The position numbers and the translations under genes were made by a program. From assembly GCA_938022345.1 (NCBI GenBank), contig CALIEP010000389.1:1-12041 (forward strand): DNA of 12,041 nt. The letters are read 5' to 3'. Within the stretch, counting starts at the first letter, position 1. The number at the start of each line of letters is the position of its first letter. The notes beneath the pieces were generated by a model. The model saw nothing but the letters and a program-made list of their open reading frames with translations, ran no database searches and was not told the origin of the DNA. The stretch is from an uncultured Actinomyces sp. (GTDB taxonomy: Bacteria > Actinomycetota > Actinomycetes > Actinomycetales > Actinomycetaceae). Shown piece by piece: positions 1 to 7,622 of the stretch.

Positions 1-241
1 CAAAGATTTCCGGGTTTCCCGGGAAGTGCCCGAAGTGGCGTTTTCGCTGTTCTGAGGCGGCTTTCGGGGGGTTGGGGCTTGGGCGCATGGAGCTTTGGAG
101 CAGCTCCCAGTAAGGGCTGATCGGTCCCTCGGAGGGGTGTCTCAGGGGCTCGCTCGGTGCGCCGAGGCAGGTAGCGTCAAAAGGTTATGGGGCTTGCGTC
201 AAAAAGTATCGAGCAAGCGTCAAAAGGTTCACCTTCGTTGA
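1..241. other. Non-coding left flank downstream of hsdR
   Basis: No convincing coding region is seen on either strand. The stretch contains several small self-complementary elements: TTCCCGGGAA at 16-25, and a 5-bp hairpin CTCGG-TGCG-CCGAG at 153-166. It ends in the three direct repeats annotated separately at 174-229. Just past the hsdR stop, read on the minus strand, is a weak AAGG-TGAA-CCTT hairpin followed by two T residues. It could be a poor terminator but is not convincing on its own. Confidence 0.5.
174..229 (+). repeat. Three direct repeats of GCGTCAAAAGGTT, 21-22 bp period
   Basis: Copies lie at 174-186 (GCGTCAAAAGGTT), 196-208 (GCGTCAAAAAGTA) and 217-229 (GCGTCAAAAGGTT). The first and third are identical; the middle one differs at two positions. 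The spacing of 22 and 21 bases is two helical turns, so a protein could bind all copies on one face. A 6-bp inverted repeat (GCTTGC at 192-197, GCAAGC at 213-218) overlaps copies two and three. IS21-family transposons are known to carry multiple short repeats at their ends, and the GTCAAAA core looks similar, so this may be a solo or remnant element end or an island boundary. Regulator-binding sites are the main alternative. No transposase gene lies beside it. Confidence 0.6.
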
Positions 242-3139
242 TTAGTAGTACTCACGGATGTATTCGTGGGCCTTGTCGAAAACGTCAGTGGACTTGATCT
301 TGAACTTGACAACCAGTATCAATCGCAGTTGGCGGCGAACCTCTCGGTCCCCCTCGCTCGTAGACTGCCAGCCGTCGAAGCGCACCTGCCTGACGACGTT
401 GTCGATCTCTTCGACGACCTTCTCCACAATGATCGGTGTGGAGTCGCTTCGCACGGTCTCGAAAAGTTCTGTAAGCGCTGCCTTGCCGCGTTCCTCGCGT
501 GGAGCCTCTCCGGCTTCTTTTTCTGCCTGGAGGGTGTCGCGGCCGAGCTCGAGGAGTTCACGCAGGAAGTCGAGGCTGTGCTGCTGAGCATCCGCGTACT
601 TCTGCCGGATCTCTTGCAGGCGTTTACCCAGGGCTACGAAGAGCGGGTCGCCATGATGCTTGGCGATGCGCTTGGAGACAATCTTGGCTAGCTCGTCGGG
701 ATCGATGGTGCCTCGCCCACCGAGCATCAGGTCCTCGACAAGGTCGGCATCCAGGACGATAGTTTCCAGATCTCGGCGCGGTAGGTCTACCTGTACGTGC
801 TCATGGATGAGGGCGAGGGTCTTTCCGCCGAGCGCATGCCAGAGGAGCCGGTTAGAAGTTTCGGCAGGTCGTGTCGACTGATAGACGGCCGTCAACCAGG
901 TGTAATCCGACTTATAGTCCGCGAGGAATGGTGCCGGACTGAGCGCTTCCCAGAGCTGATGCACCAGCGAGTATGCCTTTGCGAAGGCATCTTGGCGGTC
1001 TTCACCGAGGGCTTGCTGCGCGGTTTGAAGTGCTTCCCATCCGTCTTGCGTGCGGTCCACGCCAGGGAAGAATGCGAGAGCGGCCTGCATTGCCGGCGGG
1101 AATTGGTCCACCAGGTCATCGAGATTCTTGATGACGTCCCGAACGGACTGGTCATCGAAAATGCCCAGGTAGTCAACTACCAGCCCGTAGGCCTTGTTTG
1201 GCGGATAAACGCGGTTGGTGCGGGTGATGGCCTGCAGCAGGGTGTGATCGCGTAGTGGCTTGTCCAAGTACTGAGCCTGCAGGATTGGCGCGTCAAAACC
1301 TGTCAGGAGCTTCGCGGTGACGATGACAATCTTGAGAGGGTCGTGCGGGTCATTGAACCGCTCGAGCAGACGATCCATCTGACCACGGTCCGGAGTCCAC
1401 TGGCGCCACTTGGGAGGATCGGTTTGTGCCGCACTCATCACGACCGTGCTGGCTTCAGCCGGTAGGTACTTGTCTAGTTCATGCTTGTAGGCGACACACA
1501 TTTCCTTGTCGTAGACCACCACCTGTGCCTTGAACCCCATAGGTGCGACATGGGTCTGGAAGTGCTCTGCGATATCGGCGGCTACTTTGGCCACCCGATC
1601 TGGGGCCTTGATGAGCACCTCGATGCTGGAGGCCTGCTTGGACAGTTTCGTACGGTCAGCCTCAGTGAGCTCGTTCTGTTGGGTGAGCTCATCGAAGGCG
1701 ATATCAATGGCCCGCTCGTCAAGGTGCATCTCAGACAGGCGTGGCTCAAAGTTGAGGGGCAGCGTCGCACCGTCACGCTGGGAGTCCTGGAAACTGTAGC
1801 GCGACAGGTATCCGGACTCATCACCCGGATCCCCGAACCACTTGAAGGTGTTGTGGTCGCGCTTGTTAATCGGAGTACCGGTAAGGCCAAAGAGGAACGC
1901 GTTTGGCAGTGCGGTGCGCATGGCGCGCCCCAAGTCGCCCTCCTGAGTGCGATGGGCTTCATCGACCATGACGATGATGTTGTCCCGCTTATCGAGGGCT
2001 TCGGTAATATCCCCGAATTTGTGGATCATCGTGATGATGACTTTGCGGCTTCCCGCTGTGAGCAGCTCTTGCAGTTCCGCCTTGTTGGAGACCTGCACCA
2101 TGTTGGCTACGTCGGCCGACAAGAAGGTGGAGGTGATCTGGGCGTCCAGGTCGGTGCGGTCCACGACCACCATCACCGTAGGAGACTTCAGAGCCGGCTG
2201 GGCGCGCAGCTTACGGGCGGTGAAGACCATGAGCAGGGATTTGCCTGAGCCTTGAAAATGCCAGATCAGGCCCTGCTTCTTCTCGCCTTTCAATACCCGC
2301 TGCACGATTTTGTTGGCTGCTTGGATCTGCTGGAACCTGGCGATGATCTTGATGCGGCGGTGCTGGCGGTCAGTTCCGAAGGTAGAGAAGAATCGCAGAA
2401 AATCCAGGATCACGCGGGGTTGGAGCAGGCCATCGACAGCGCTGCCGACTTTCGCCAGTCCGGGCACAGCGTCTGAGGGCTCATCTTCGTCACGCCATGG
2501 TCCCCATTTTTCAATCGGCATCCCCACCGAGCCGTAGCGGAGCTCTTTGCCATCCGTGGCCACGCTAAACACGTTGGGCACAAAGAACTGGGATGCTTCC
2601 ACCTCGTACTCATCGTGTAGCTGCTGGGCGCCATCCAGCCAGGTCGTCGAGGGGCCCGTGGCGGTCTTGGTCTCCACCACCACGAGTGGCAGCCCGTTGC
2701 ACCAGATCACCACATCAAAGCGATTGGTTTCTTTGCCTTGCCGGAAGGTCACTTCGCGCGAGACCATCCACTGATTTGAGGAGTCATCATCCGGGTGATC
2801 GAAGTCAATCAGCCGCACCGGCACGTGTTCGCCGTTCAGCCCAAAAGGCATTGACTTGTCACCCGTCAACCAGGCGGCGAACTGCTCATTCGCGACCACT
2901 GGATGAGGGGTGTGCGGAGCTTCCAGCAGGGTGCGCCGCAACGCAGATATGACTTCATCTGCGCGTGCCTCTTCCGCCTCAATCTCCGGGTTGAGACGAA
3001 TCAACGCAGCACGAAGCTGTGCCTCAAGTAGCACCTCATGCGTTTGACGAGGAAGCTCAGCGCCCTCAAACCCCTGCACGTCGAGGCTCGCCACGCGGTC
3101 AAACACAAAATCCCGCACCGTCGGATTCTCAGTGAACAT
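242..3139 (-). CDS. hsdR: Type I restriction enzyme endonuclease/translocase subunit HsdR
   Basis: This is the motor and nuclease subunit of a type I restriction enzyme: it joins an HsdM-HsdS core at unmodified sites, pumps DNA using ATP, and cuts at a distance. The 965 residues fit the family. The N-terminal PD-(D/E)xK nuclease is visible as D142 followed by E156-T-K158. The SF2 helicase follows: Walker A QGSGKS at about 296-301, DEAH at 393-396, TGTP at 420-423, LLTGFDAP at 611-618, and TRTNR (motif VI) at 639-643. A helical C-terminal region completes it. I chose the ATG at 3139 because GGAGG at 3145-3149 lies five bases upstream, inside the end of hsdS. A TTG four codons further out (3151) is possible but lacks that placement. 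The gene overlaps the hsdS stop by 11 bp. All catalytic motifs appear intact, so restriction activity is expected. Confidence 0.96.
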   Translation of the reverse strand: MFTENPTVRDFVFDRVASLDVQGFEGAELPRQTHEVLLEAQLRAALIRLNPEIEAEEARADEVISALRRTLLEAPHTPHPVVANEQFAAWLTGDKSMPFGLNGEHVPVRLIDFDHPDDDSSNQWMVSREVTFRQGKETNRFDVVIWCNGLPLVVVETKTATGPSTTWLDGAQQLHDEYEVEASQFFVPNVFSVATDGKELRYGSVGMPIEKWGPWRDEDEPSDAVPGLAKVGSAVDGLLQPRVILDFLRFFSTFGTDRQHRRIKIIARFQQIQAANKIVQRVLKGEKKQGLIWHFQGSGKSLLMVFTARKLRAQPALKSPTVMVVVDRTDLDAQITSTFLSADVANMVQVSNKAELQELLTAGSRKVIITMIHKFGDITEALDKRDNIIVMVDEAHRTQEGDLGRAMRTALPNAFLFGLTGTPINKRDHNTFKWFGDPGDESGYLSRYSFQDSQRDGATLPLNFEPRLSEMHLDERAIDIAFDELTQQNELTEADRTKLSKQASSIEVLIKAPDRVAKVAADIAEHFQTHVAPMGFKAQVVVYDKEMCVAYKHELDKYLPAEASTVVMSAAQTDPPKWRQWTPDRGQMDRLLERFNDPHDPLKIVIVTAKLLTGFDAPILQAQYLDKPLRDHTLLQAITRTNRVYPPNKAYGLVVDYLGIFDDQSVRDVIKNLDDLVDQFPPAMQAALAFFPGVDRTQDGWEALQTAQQALGEDRQDAFAKAYSLVHQLWEALSPAPFLADYKSDYTWLTAVYQSTRPAETSNRLLWHALGGKTLALIHEHVQVDLPRRDLETIVLDADLVEDLMLGGRGTIDPDELAKIVSKRIAKHHGDPLFVALGKRLQEIRQKYADAQQHSLDFLRELLELGRDTLQAEKEAGEAPREERGKAALTELFETVRSDSTPIIVEKVVEEIDNVVRQVRFDGWQSTSEGDREVRRQLRLILVVKFKIKSTDVFDKAHEYIREYY

Positions 3140-4301
3140 CAGAGCCTCCAAGCAATTGCAACATCAAAGAATTCTTTAGACCTTGGGTGTCAAGGATTTC
3201 CTGATGAATTATGGCTTGAAGGCTCTTAAACCTCGTAACCGATTCAACCATGGAGTTCTGTTGGCTTAAAGAAACATTGGGGATCTTGAAAGACCTAATA
3301 TTCCCAAGATTGAGATGTTGCTGCGCGCTACCGCCCGAGAGAATTGCCGTCTGCTTGCGGCAGAAAGTAGAGTTGAGGCATAACTCCAGGAATTCACCTA
3401 GGAGGGCGGACGAGGGGCGAAGCAGCAACAAATCGATGCAGTTCATGCCTACATTTTCTTCAGAAATACGTGCAGCATCTCCGGGACGTCCAGATCTCAC
3501 AACGACCACGTCATCCAACTGGAGCCGTGATTTGCTGACGGTTTTCTCTTTTTCCCTATCAAATCGTACGCACTGCGACGTGTCTACAACTCCTGGGCGA
3601 ATATCTCTGCCTCTTAATGCAGGCACACCATCCGGAGAGTCTGTGTATAACGATGTCGGCTTGACGACGACTCCAACAGTGGAATAGCTCAAGAGTTGTC
3701 TCAGATCAACCAGGGGAACATCTAGTTCTCTAATCAGGGACTCAAAAGCAGTTTCTCTTGAGCTTGACACTATCTGCTCCGCCTCCGAAAGACTCTCTAG
3801 AGTTTGTTCAAATTGCCAGAGGAGGTCGGCGATGCGATATTGTTCTTCGATGGGTGGCAGCAGGAACTCGTAGGCCGCGAGAGCTTTCCAACTGGTGCGA
3901 GGTGACATCGAGCCCGCCGAGGTTTGCAGTGCGGTATCAAAAAAGTTGTCTGAGCTCACTAGGAAAGGGAGAAAGCGTTCATCAAGCCGTTTAGCCTTCG
4001 GCTCAAACACCAAGATGTCGCTGGAGCACACTGCATCGAAGGAGGCAACGGCAACCTTGCGGAGGTACGCGCGCCGCTTGCCAAACAACACTTGTCCAGG
4101 ACGGACTCTACGAGTAAAGCTCACCCCTTCCTCGAGTGTTCCATAGCCCTGAACCTCAAAGTTGCCAGACTCAATATGCTCTAAGCCGATCGTGCGATCG
4201 ATTCCCAGAGATTGAGGATCCTTCACAGTCTCATTGACGTTACGGACGACATCTCCAAGTTTGACTCTGATCCAGTTGCTTTTGTCGATGTTCAGGCTCA
4301 C
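3129..4301 (-). CDS. hsdS: Type I restriction-modification specificity subunit HsdS
   Basis: This subunit recognises the bipartite DNA target for both the methyltransferase and the restriction complex. The 390-residue protein has the usual two-half layout. Target recognition domain 1 covers about residues 12-150 and ends in the typical LPPIEEQ motif (148-154) that opens the central coiled-coil spacer (about 150-193). Target recognition domain 2 spans about 195-345 and is followed by a C-terminal helical repeat. The start is the GTG at 4301: it overlaps the hsdM stop as GTGA and has AGGAGG at 4309-4314, seven bases upstream. A longer reading back to 4376 would run deep into hsdM and is unlikely. 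The gene is visibly more AT-rich than its neighbours (23 of 60 bases G+C at 3241-3300), which fits exchange of recognition domains by horizontal transfer. The recognition sequence cannot be read from the protein. Confidence 0.93.
   Translation of the reverse strand: MSLNIDKSNWIRVKLGDVVRNVNETVKDPQSLGIDRTIGLEHIESGNFEVQGYGTLEEGVSFTRRVRPGQVLFGKRRAYLRKVAVASFDAVCSSDILVFEPKAKRLDERFLPFLVSSDNFFDTALQTSAGSMSPRTSWKALAAYEFLLPPIEEQYRIADLLWQFEQTLESLSEAEQIVSSSRETAFESLIRELDVPLVDLRQLLSYSTVGVVVKPTSLYTDSPDGVPALRGRDIRPGVVDTSQCVRFDREKEKTVSKSRLQLDDVVVVRSGRPGDAARISEENVGMNCIDLLLLRPSSALLGEFLELCLNSTFCRKQTAILSGGSAQQHLNLGNIRSFKIPNVSLSQQNSMVESVTRFKSLQAIIHQEILDTQGLKNSLMLQLLGGSDVH
3145..3149 (-). promoter_or_regulatory. Ribosome binding site of hsdR (GGAGG)
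   Basis: GGAGG on the minus strand lies five bases before the ATG at 3139 and inside the last codons of hsdS. It decides the hsdR start in favour of the ATG over the upstream in-frame TTG at 3151, and suggests translational coupling with hsdS. Confidence 0.8.
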
Positions 4302-5803
4302 TTGGTCACCTCCTGAGTGAGTGCGTCGAGAAGCCCCGCAAAGGCGGCATCGGTCTGGGCGGCTGCTCGCTGCCAAGCCAGCACAGCTTCTTCGATAGTT
4401 GGGACGTCCGAATCGGAGCTATCCGCGGCCCCTGTTGTGGCAGGGGCGATATAGCGTGGGATAGCGAGCGTGTGCTCGAGGTTCGCGATTTCCTCGCGGG
4501 TGACCACTCGTGCAAAGCCTGGCTGGTTCTGGTAGGCGCGGTAGGCGCTCAGGATCTTCTGCTGGTGTTCGGCCAGTAGGAAGCTTTGTGCGCTGATGCG
4601 GGCGTATTCCTCTACCGCGTTGATGAAGAGGATCTTGTTCTGTCGCTCAGCGGGTTTAGAGGCGCGCAGCACGATGACCACGGCCTCCATGGGGCTGTTG
4701 TAGAACAAACCTGGTCCAAGTCCGATGATCGCCTCGATGAGGTCTGATTCGATGGCTGCTTTGCGCATAGTGGCTTCTTCTTGACGGAAGAGCACCCCGT
4801 GCGGGAATAGGATTGCGGCCCTGCCTGTCTTTGGGTCGAGCGAGGCTGCGATGTGTTGGAAGAAGGCGTAGTCAGCTCGGCCTTGCGGTGGTGTGCCCCA
4901 GATGTTTCTGCCGTAGGGGTCATTGGCGAATAGGTCGCGATCCCAGTTCTTGATGGAGTACGGCGGGTTGGCCAGCACGATGTCGAAGGTCCGGAGCTTG
5001 CCGTCGGTGGTGGTGAAAGCTGGAGCTTTCAGCGTGTCACCGTGGGCGATATGGGCGTCCTCAATGCCGTGGAGGAACATGTTCATCTTGCCGATTGCGC
5101 TGGTCCCGTAGTTGAGCTCTTGTCCGTACAGGCTCAGGTTGCGCCATTCTTTGCCCTGGCGTCTGAGCTCTGTCACCGTTGAGATCAGCATGCCTGCGGT
5201 TCCTGCAGTGGGGTCGTAGCAGGATTCGCCCGGCTGGGGTTCAAGCATTTGCGTCATGAGGTGCACGAGAGTGCGGTTGGTGTAGAACTCTTGGGCGGTG
5301 TGCCCGGAATCATCAGCGAACTTCTTAATCAGGTACTCGTAGCCTTGCCCGAGTTCGTCTTCTGGCAGGTTTTCCAGGCTGAGCGTGCGCGTGGAGAAGT
5401 GCTCGATGAGGTCTGCAAGGGTGGCATCAGGCAGGAGCTCCTTGTTGGCCCAGTCGCCGTCTCCGAACACTCCGGCAAGCGTGGCAGGGTTCGCGGCTTC
5501 GATTTTGCGCATGATGGCGCGGGCGGTCGCTCCTATGTTGGTGGTGGTTGCTCGCAGGTCCTTCCAGTGCGCCCCCTCGGGGATAGAGAAGCGGTGGTTC
5601 TCGGGAAGATCAGCGAGGGTTTCATCTCCGTACACGGCAAGTGCCTTGGCGTGCTCTTCGTCGTAGACATCGCTGATGCGTTTGAGGAACACGAGCGGGA
5701 AGATGTACTGCTTGTAGTCGCCAGCATCGATCAGGCCCCGCAGGAGTTCAGCCGCGCCCCACAGGTAGGACTCAAGCTGCTGCTGGGTAATGCGCTTGCT
5801 CAT
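4298..5803 (-). CDS. hsdM: Type I DNA methyltransferase subunit HsdM, second of two tandem paralogues
   Basis: This is an N6-adenine methyltransferase subunit that uses S-adenosylmethionine and acts together with HsdS. The 501 residues contain the N-terminal helical HsdM domain (about 5-140), then the AQEFYTNR segment (170-177) where the family usually has A-G-E-[FY]-[YF]-T-P-R. SAM-binding motif I is DPTAGTAGM (197-205) and catalytic motif IV is NPPY (279-282). The Cys often seen in motif I (DPxCG) is Ala here, and the Gly and Pro of the AGE-YTPR segment are Gln and Asn. The catalytic NPPY is intact, so it may still be active. The ATG at 5803 overlaps the upstream hsdM stop as ATGA, with GAGGAG seven to nine bases upstream. 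It is clearly paralogous to the gene before it across its length. Being directly before hsdS, it is the more conventional HsdS partner by position. Confidence 0.94.
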   Translation of the reverse strand: MSKRITQQQLESYLWGAAELLRGLIDAGDYKQYIFPLVFLKRISDVYDEEHAKALAVYGDETLADLPENHRFSIPEGAHWKDLRATTTNIGATARAIMRKIEAANPATLAGVFGDGDWANKELLPDATLADLIEHFSTRTLSLENLPEDELGQGYEYLIKKFADDSGHTAQEFYTNRTLVHLMTQMLEPQPGESCYDPTAGTAGMLISTVTELRRQGKEWRNLSLYGQELNYGTSAIGKMNMFLHGIEDAHIAHGDTLKAPAFTTTDGKLRTFDIVLANPPYSIKNWDRDLFANDPYGRNIWGTPPQGRADYAFFQHIAASLDPKTGRAAILFPHGVLFRQEEATMRKAAIESDLIEAIIGLGPGLFYNSPMEAVVIVLRASKPAERQNKILFINAVEEYARISAQSFLLAEHQQKILSAYRAYQNQPGFARVVTREEIANLEHTLAIPRYIAPATTGAADSSDSDVPTIEEAVLAWQRAAAQTDAAFAGLLDALTQEVTK

Positions 5804-7347
5804 TTCGTCTCCTCTAACAGCTCACTCATGCCAAGGCCCCATTTGGAGAGTTCTTTCTCCAGCCGCGCGCGGGATTCTTGGACCTGCTTCCATGTGTCGG
5901 CGAGTTGGGTGATGGCGTCTTCCAGCGCAGCCTCGGAGTCGCTTTCTGCCTTGGTCACGTAGCGTGCAACCGTGAGGTTGTAGCTCTGCGTACGCACTTC
6001 ATCGAGGCTGGCCACGTGCGCAAAATGCTCCTGCACGCTCAAGGCCTGGTAAGCCTGCACGATGCGGTCGGCGTGTTTCCGGTCCAGTGAGTTCTGGTTA
6101 CGTCCCTTGGTGAACAATTCAGAGCCATCAACGAACAGGATTTTTCCGGCCCGTTCGGGTTGTTTCTGGGTACGCAGCACGAGGATTGCGGGTGCGAGGC
6201 CGGTGCCGTAGAAGAGGTTTGGCGCCATCTCGATAACGGCCTCAATCAGGTCACGTTCAATGAACTCCCGACGGATCGTGGCTTCATTGTCGCCAGATTT
6301 CGAGTTCACATCGCCACGAAAGAGAGCGCCTTGCGGCACCACTACCGCAACCTTTCCACTGCCTGGCTTGGCGGAAGCAACCATGTGCTGAATCCATGCC
6401 CAGTCCGCGTATCCCGCCGGTGGAGTCCCGCCCAATAGGTTACGCCCCCACGGGTCCGACTCCCACGCATCGCGCCCCCACGATTTCAGGGAGAATGGTG
6501 GGTTAGCGATCACGTTGTCAAACTGCTGTAGGCGATCGCCCACGTGGAATTCCGGCGATCGCAGTGTGTCTTCACGAACAATGTTGAACTCCGGCACACC
6601 ATGGAGAAGCAGGTTCATACGCGCGATAGATGCCGTTGTGAGAGTCTTTTCCTGACCATAGAGCTTGCCCCAGAGCAAGCGTGGATCATGGCCCTGTTCC
6701 TTGGCGTGTGCAATCACCTCGATGAGCATTCCCGCCGTGCCACAGGCCGGGTCATACGTGGTCTCACCGGATTTGGGGTTAAGGATTTCCACCATCATCC
6801 GCACCACTGAACGTGGAGTGTAGTACTCACCAGCCTTCTTCCGGGACAAGTCAGCGAAACGCTTGATCAAGTACTCGTAGGCCTGACCGAACACATCTGG
6901 AGCGACGTTCGTGTTCGAAAGAGTTCTGGTCGAGAAGTGCTCAAGCAAATCAAGTAACCGTGCGTCGGGTAGTTTAGCCTTGTTGGTCCATGCAGCACTC
7001 CCGAAAATCCCCGCGAGCTGACGAGGATTCTCTGCTCCAATCAGACGGAATGCAGTGACCAGGGCCTGCCCCACATCCTTCGTCGTGGCACGCACCGACT
7101 CCCAAGATGCCTGCTCAGGGATAGAGAATGAGTAGTTCTCAGGTAGTCGCGCGAAGTCATCATCCCCGCCTGACTGAGCCAACGCGAACTCGTACTCCTC
7201 TTGGTGGACGTCATTGAGGCGCTTGAAGAACATCAGCGGAAAAATGTAGGCCTTGAAGTCCGCCTGATCAATCGCACCGCGAAGAAGGTCAGCGGCCGAA
7301 GCCAGATATTGCTCCAGTTCGCTTAGGGCGAGTTGGTTACTTGTCAA
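5800..7347 (-). CDS. hsdM: Type I DNA methyltransferase subunit HsdM, first of two tandem paralogues
   Basis: This is a 515-residue N6-adenine methyltransferase subunit with fully canonical motifs: AGEYYTPR at 172-179, SAM-binding DPACGTAGM at 199-207, and catalytic NPPF at 282-285. The N-terminal helical domain aligns well with that of the downstream hsdM (shared LEQYL/LESYL, LLRG, AIDQADFK-like, YIFPL, FKRL/LKRI, LPEN, EHFSTRTLS). The start is a TTG at 7347: no ATG is available before the conserved N-terminus, and an AGGA sits about nine bases upstream. The gene follows the XRE gene after a 32-base gap and overlaps the next hsdM by four bases. Two active-looking HsdM subunits with one HsdS could form a mixed M1-M2-S enzyme, or one could have a separate role; the sequence does not decide. 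Confidence 0.94.
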   Translation of the reverse strand: MTSNQLALSELEQYLASAADLLRGAIDQADFKAYIFPLMFFKRLNDVHQEEYEFALAQSGGDDDFARLPENYSFSIPEQASWESVRATTKDVGQALVTAFRLIGAENPRQLAGIFGSAAWTNKAKLPDARLLDLLEHFSTRTLSNTNVAPDVFGQAYEYLIKRFADLSRKKAGEYYTPRSVVRMMVEILNPKSGETTYDPACGTAGMLIEVIAHAKEQGHDPRLLWGKLYGQEKTLTTASIARMNLLLHGVPEFNIVREDTLRSPEFHVGDRLQQFDNVIANPPFSLKSWGRDAWESDPWGRNLLGGTPPAGYADWAWIQHMVASAKPGSGKVAVVVPQGALFRGDVNSKSGDNEATIRREFIERDLIEAVIEMAPNLFYGTGLAPAILVLRTQKQPERAGKILFVDGSELFTKGRNQNSLDRKHADRIVQAYQALSVQEHFAHVASLDEVRTQSYNLTVARYVTKAESDSEAALEDAITQLADTWKQVQESRARLEKELSKWGLGMSELLEETK

Positions 7348-7379
7348 TTGCTTAATTCCTTGAAATCTACGGCGTGTCG

Positions 7380-7622
7380 TTAATCTGCTTCGATGGGGTC
7401 AATGCTCTCCAGCATGACAATGTCTCCCAGGGAGCAGTTCAATGCTGCGCATATGCGCACGAGTACTGCGGTTGTGACGTTCTCGTCCCGGCCGAGCTTG
7501 GCGACCGTGGATGCCGAGATTTTCGCCTTCTCCCGGAGGTCCTGTTTGCGCATTCCTTTGTCGATCAGTGTTTTCCACAGGGGTTTGTAGCTGATCTTGA
7601 GCGTGGTGGTGTGGCTACTCAT
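7380..7622 (-). CDS. XRE/Cro-C1 family helix-turn-helix regulator
   Basis: This is an 80-residue single-domain DNA-binding protein. The helix-turn-helix lies at about residues 18-62: the segments GMRKQDLREKAKIS and ASTVAKLGRDENVT carry the turn and recognition helix, and LVRICAALNCSLGDIV is the usual final helix of this small Cro/C1-like family. Proteins of this size commonly repress their own or neighbouring genes and are often found next to restriction-modification genes. The ATG at 7622 overlaps the end of the ATPase gene by eight bases and has only a weak GGGAG upstream, suggesting coupled, modest translation. It lies exactly between the ABC-3C genes and the hsd genes, so it may control the hsd half from an internal promoter or the whole operon from 10892-11077. 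No matching toxin gene is present, so an antitoxin role is less likely. Confidence 0.9.
   Translation of the reverse strand: MSSHTTTLKISYKPLWKTLIDKGMRKQDLREKAKISASTVAKLGRDENVTTAVLVRICAALNCSLGDIVMLESIDPIEAD

Noticed and set aside
174..229. CRISPR array
   Set aside because: Only three 13-base repeats with 8-9-base gaps and no cas genes; far too short for repeats and spacers.
1481..2248. 255-codon plus-strand open frame inside hsdR
   Set aside because: It is antisense to helicase motifs of hsdR that are fully conserved, has no recognisable domain, and is explained by high-GC codon use.
4302..4376. Longer N-terminus for HsdS starting at 4376
   Set aside because: It would overlap hsdM by 79 bases and adds a Cys/Arg-rich stretch unlike HsdS; the GTG at 4301 has AGGAGG seven bases upstream and a GTGA coupling overlap.
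5249..5962. 237-codon plus-strand open frame across the two hsdM genes
   Set aside because: It spans the antisense of two conserved methyltransferase genes and their junction, with no motif or ribosome binding site to support it.
7380..7622. Antitoxin of a toxin-antitoxin pair
   Set aside because: No small toxin gene lies next to it; both neighbours are large recognisable defence genes.
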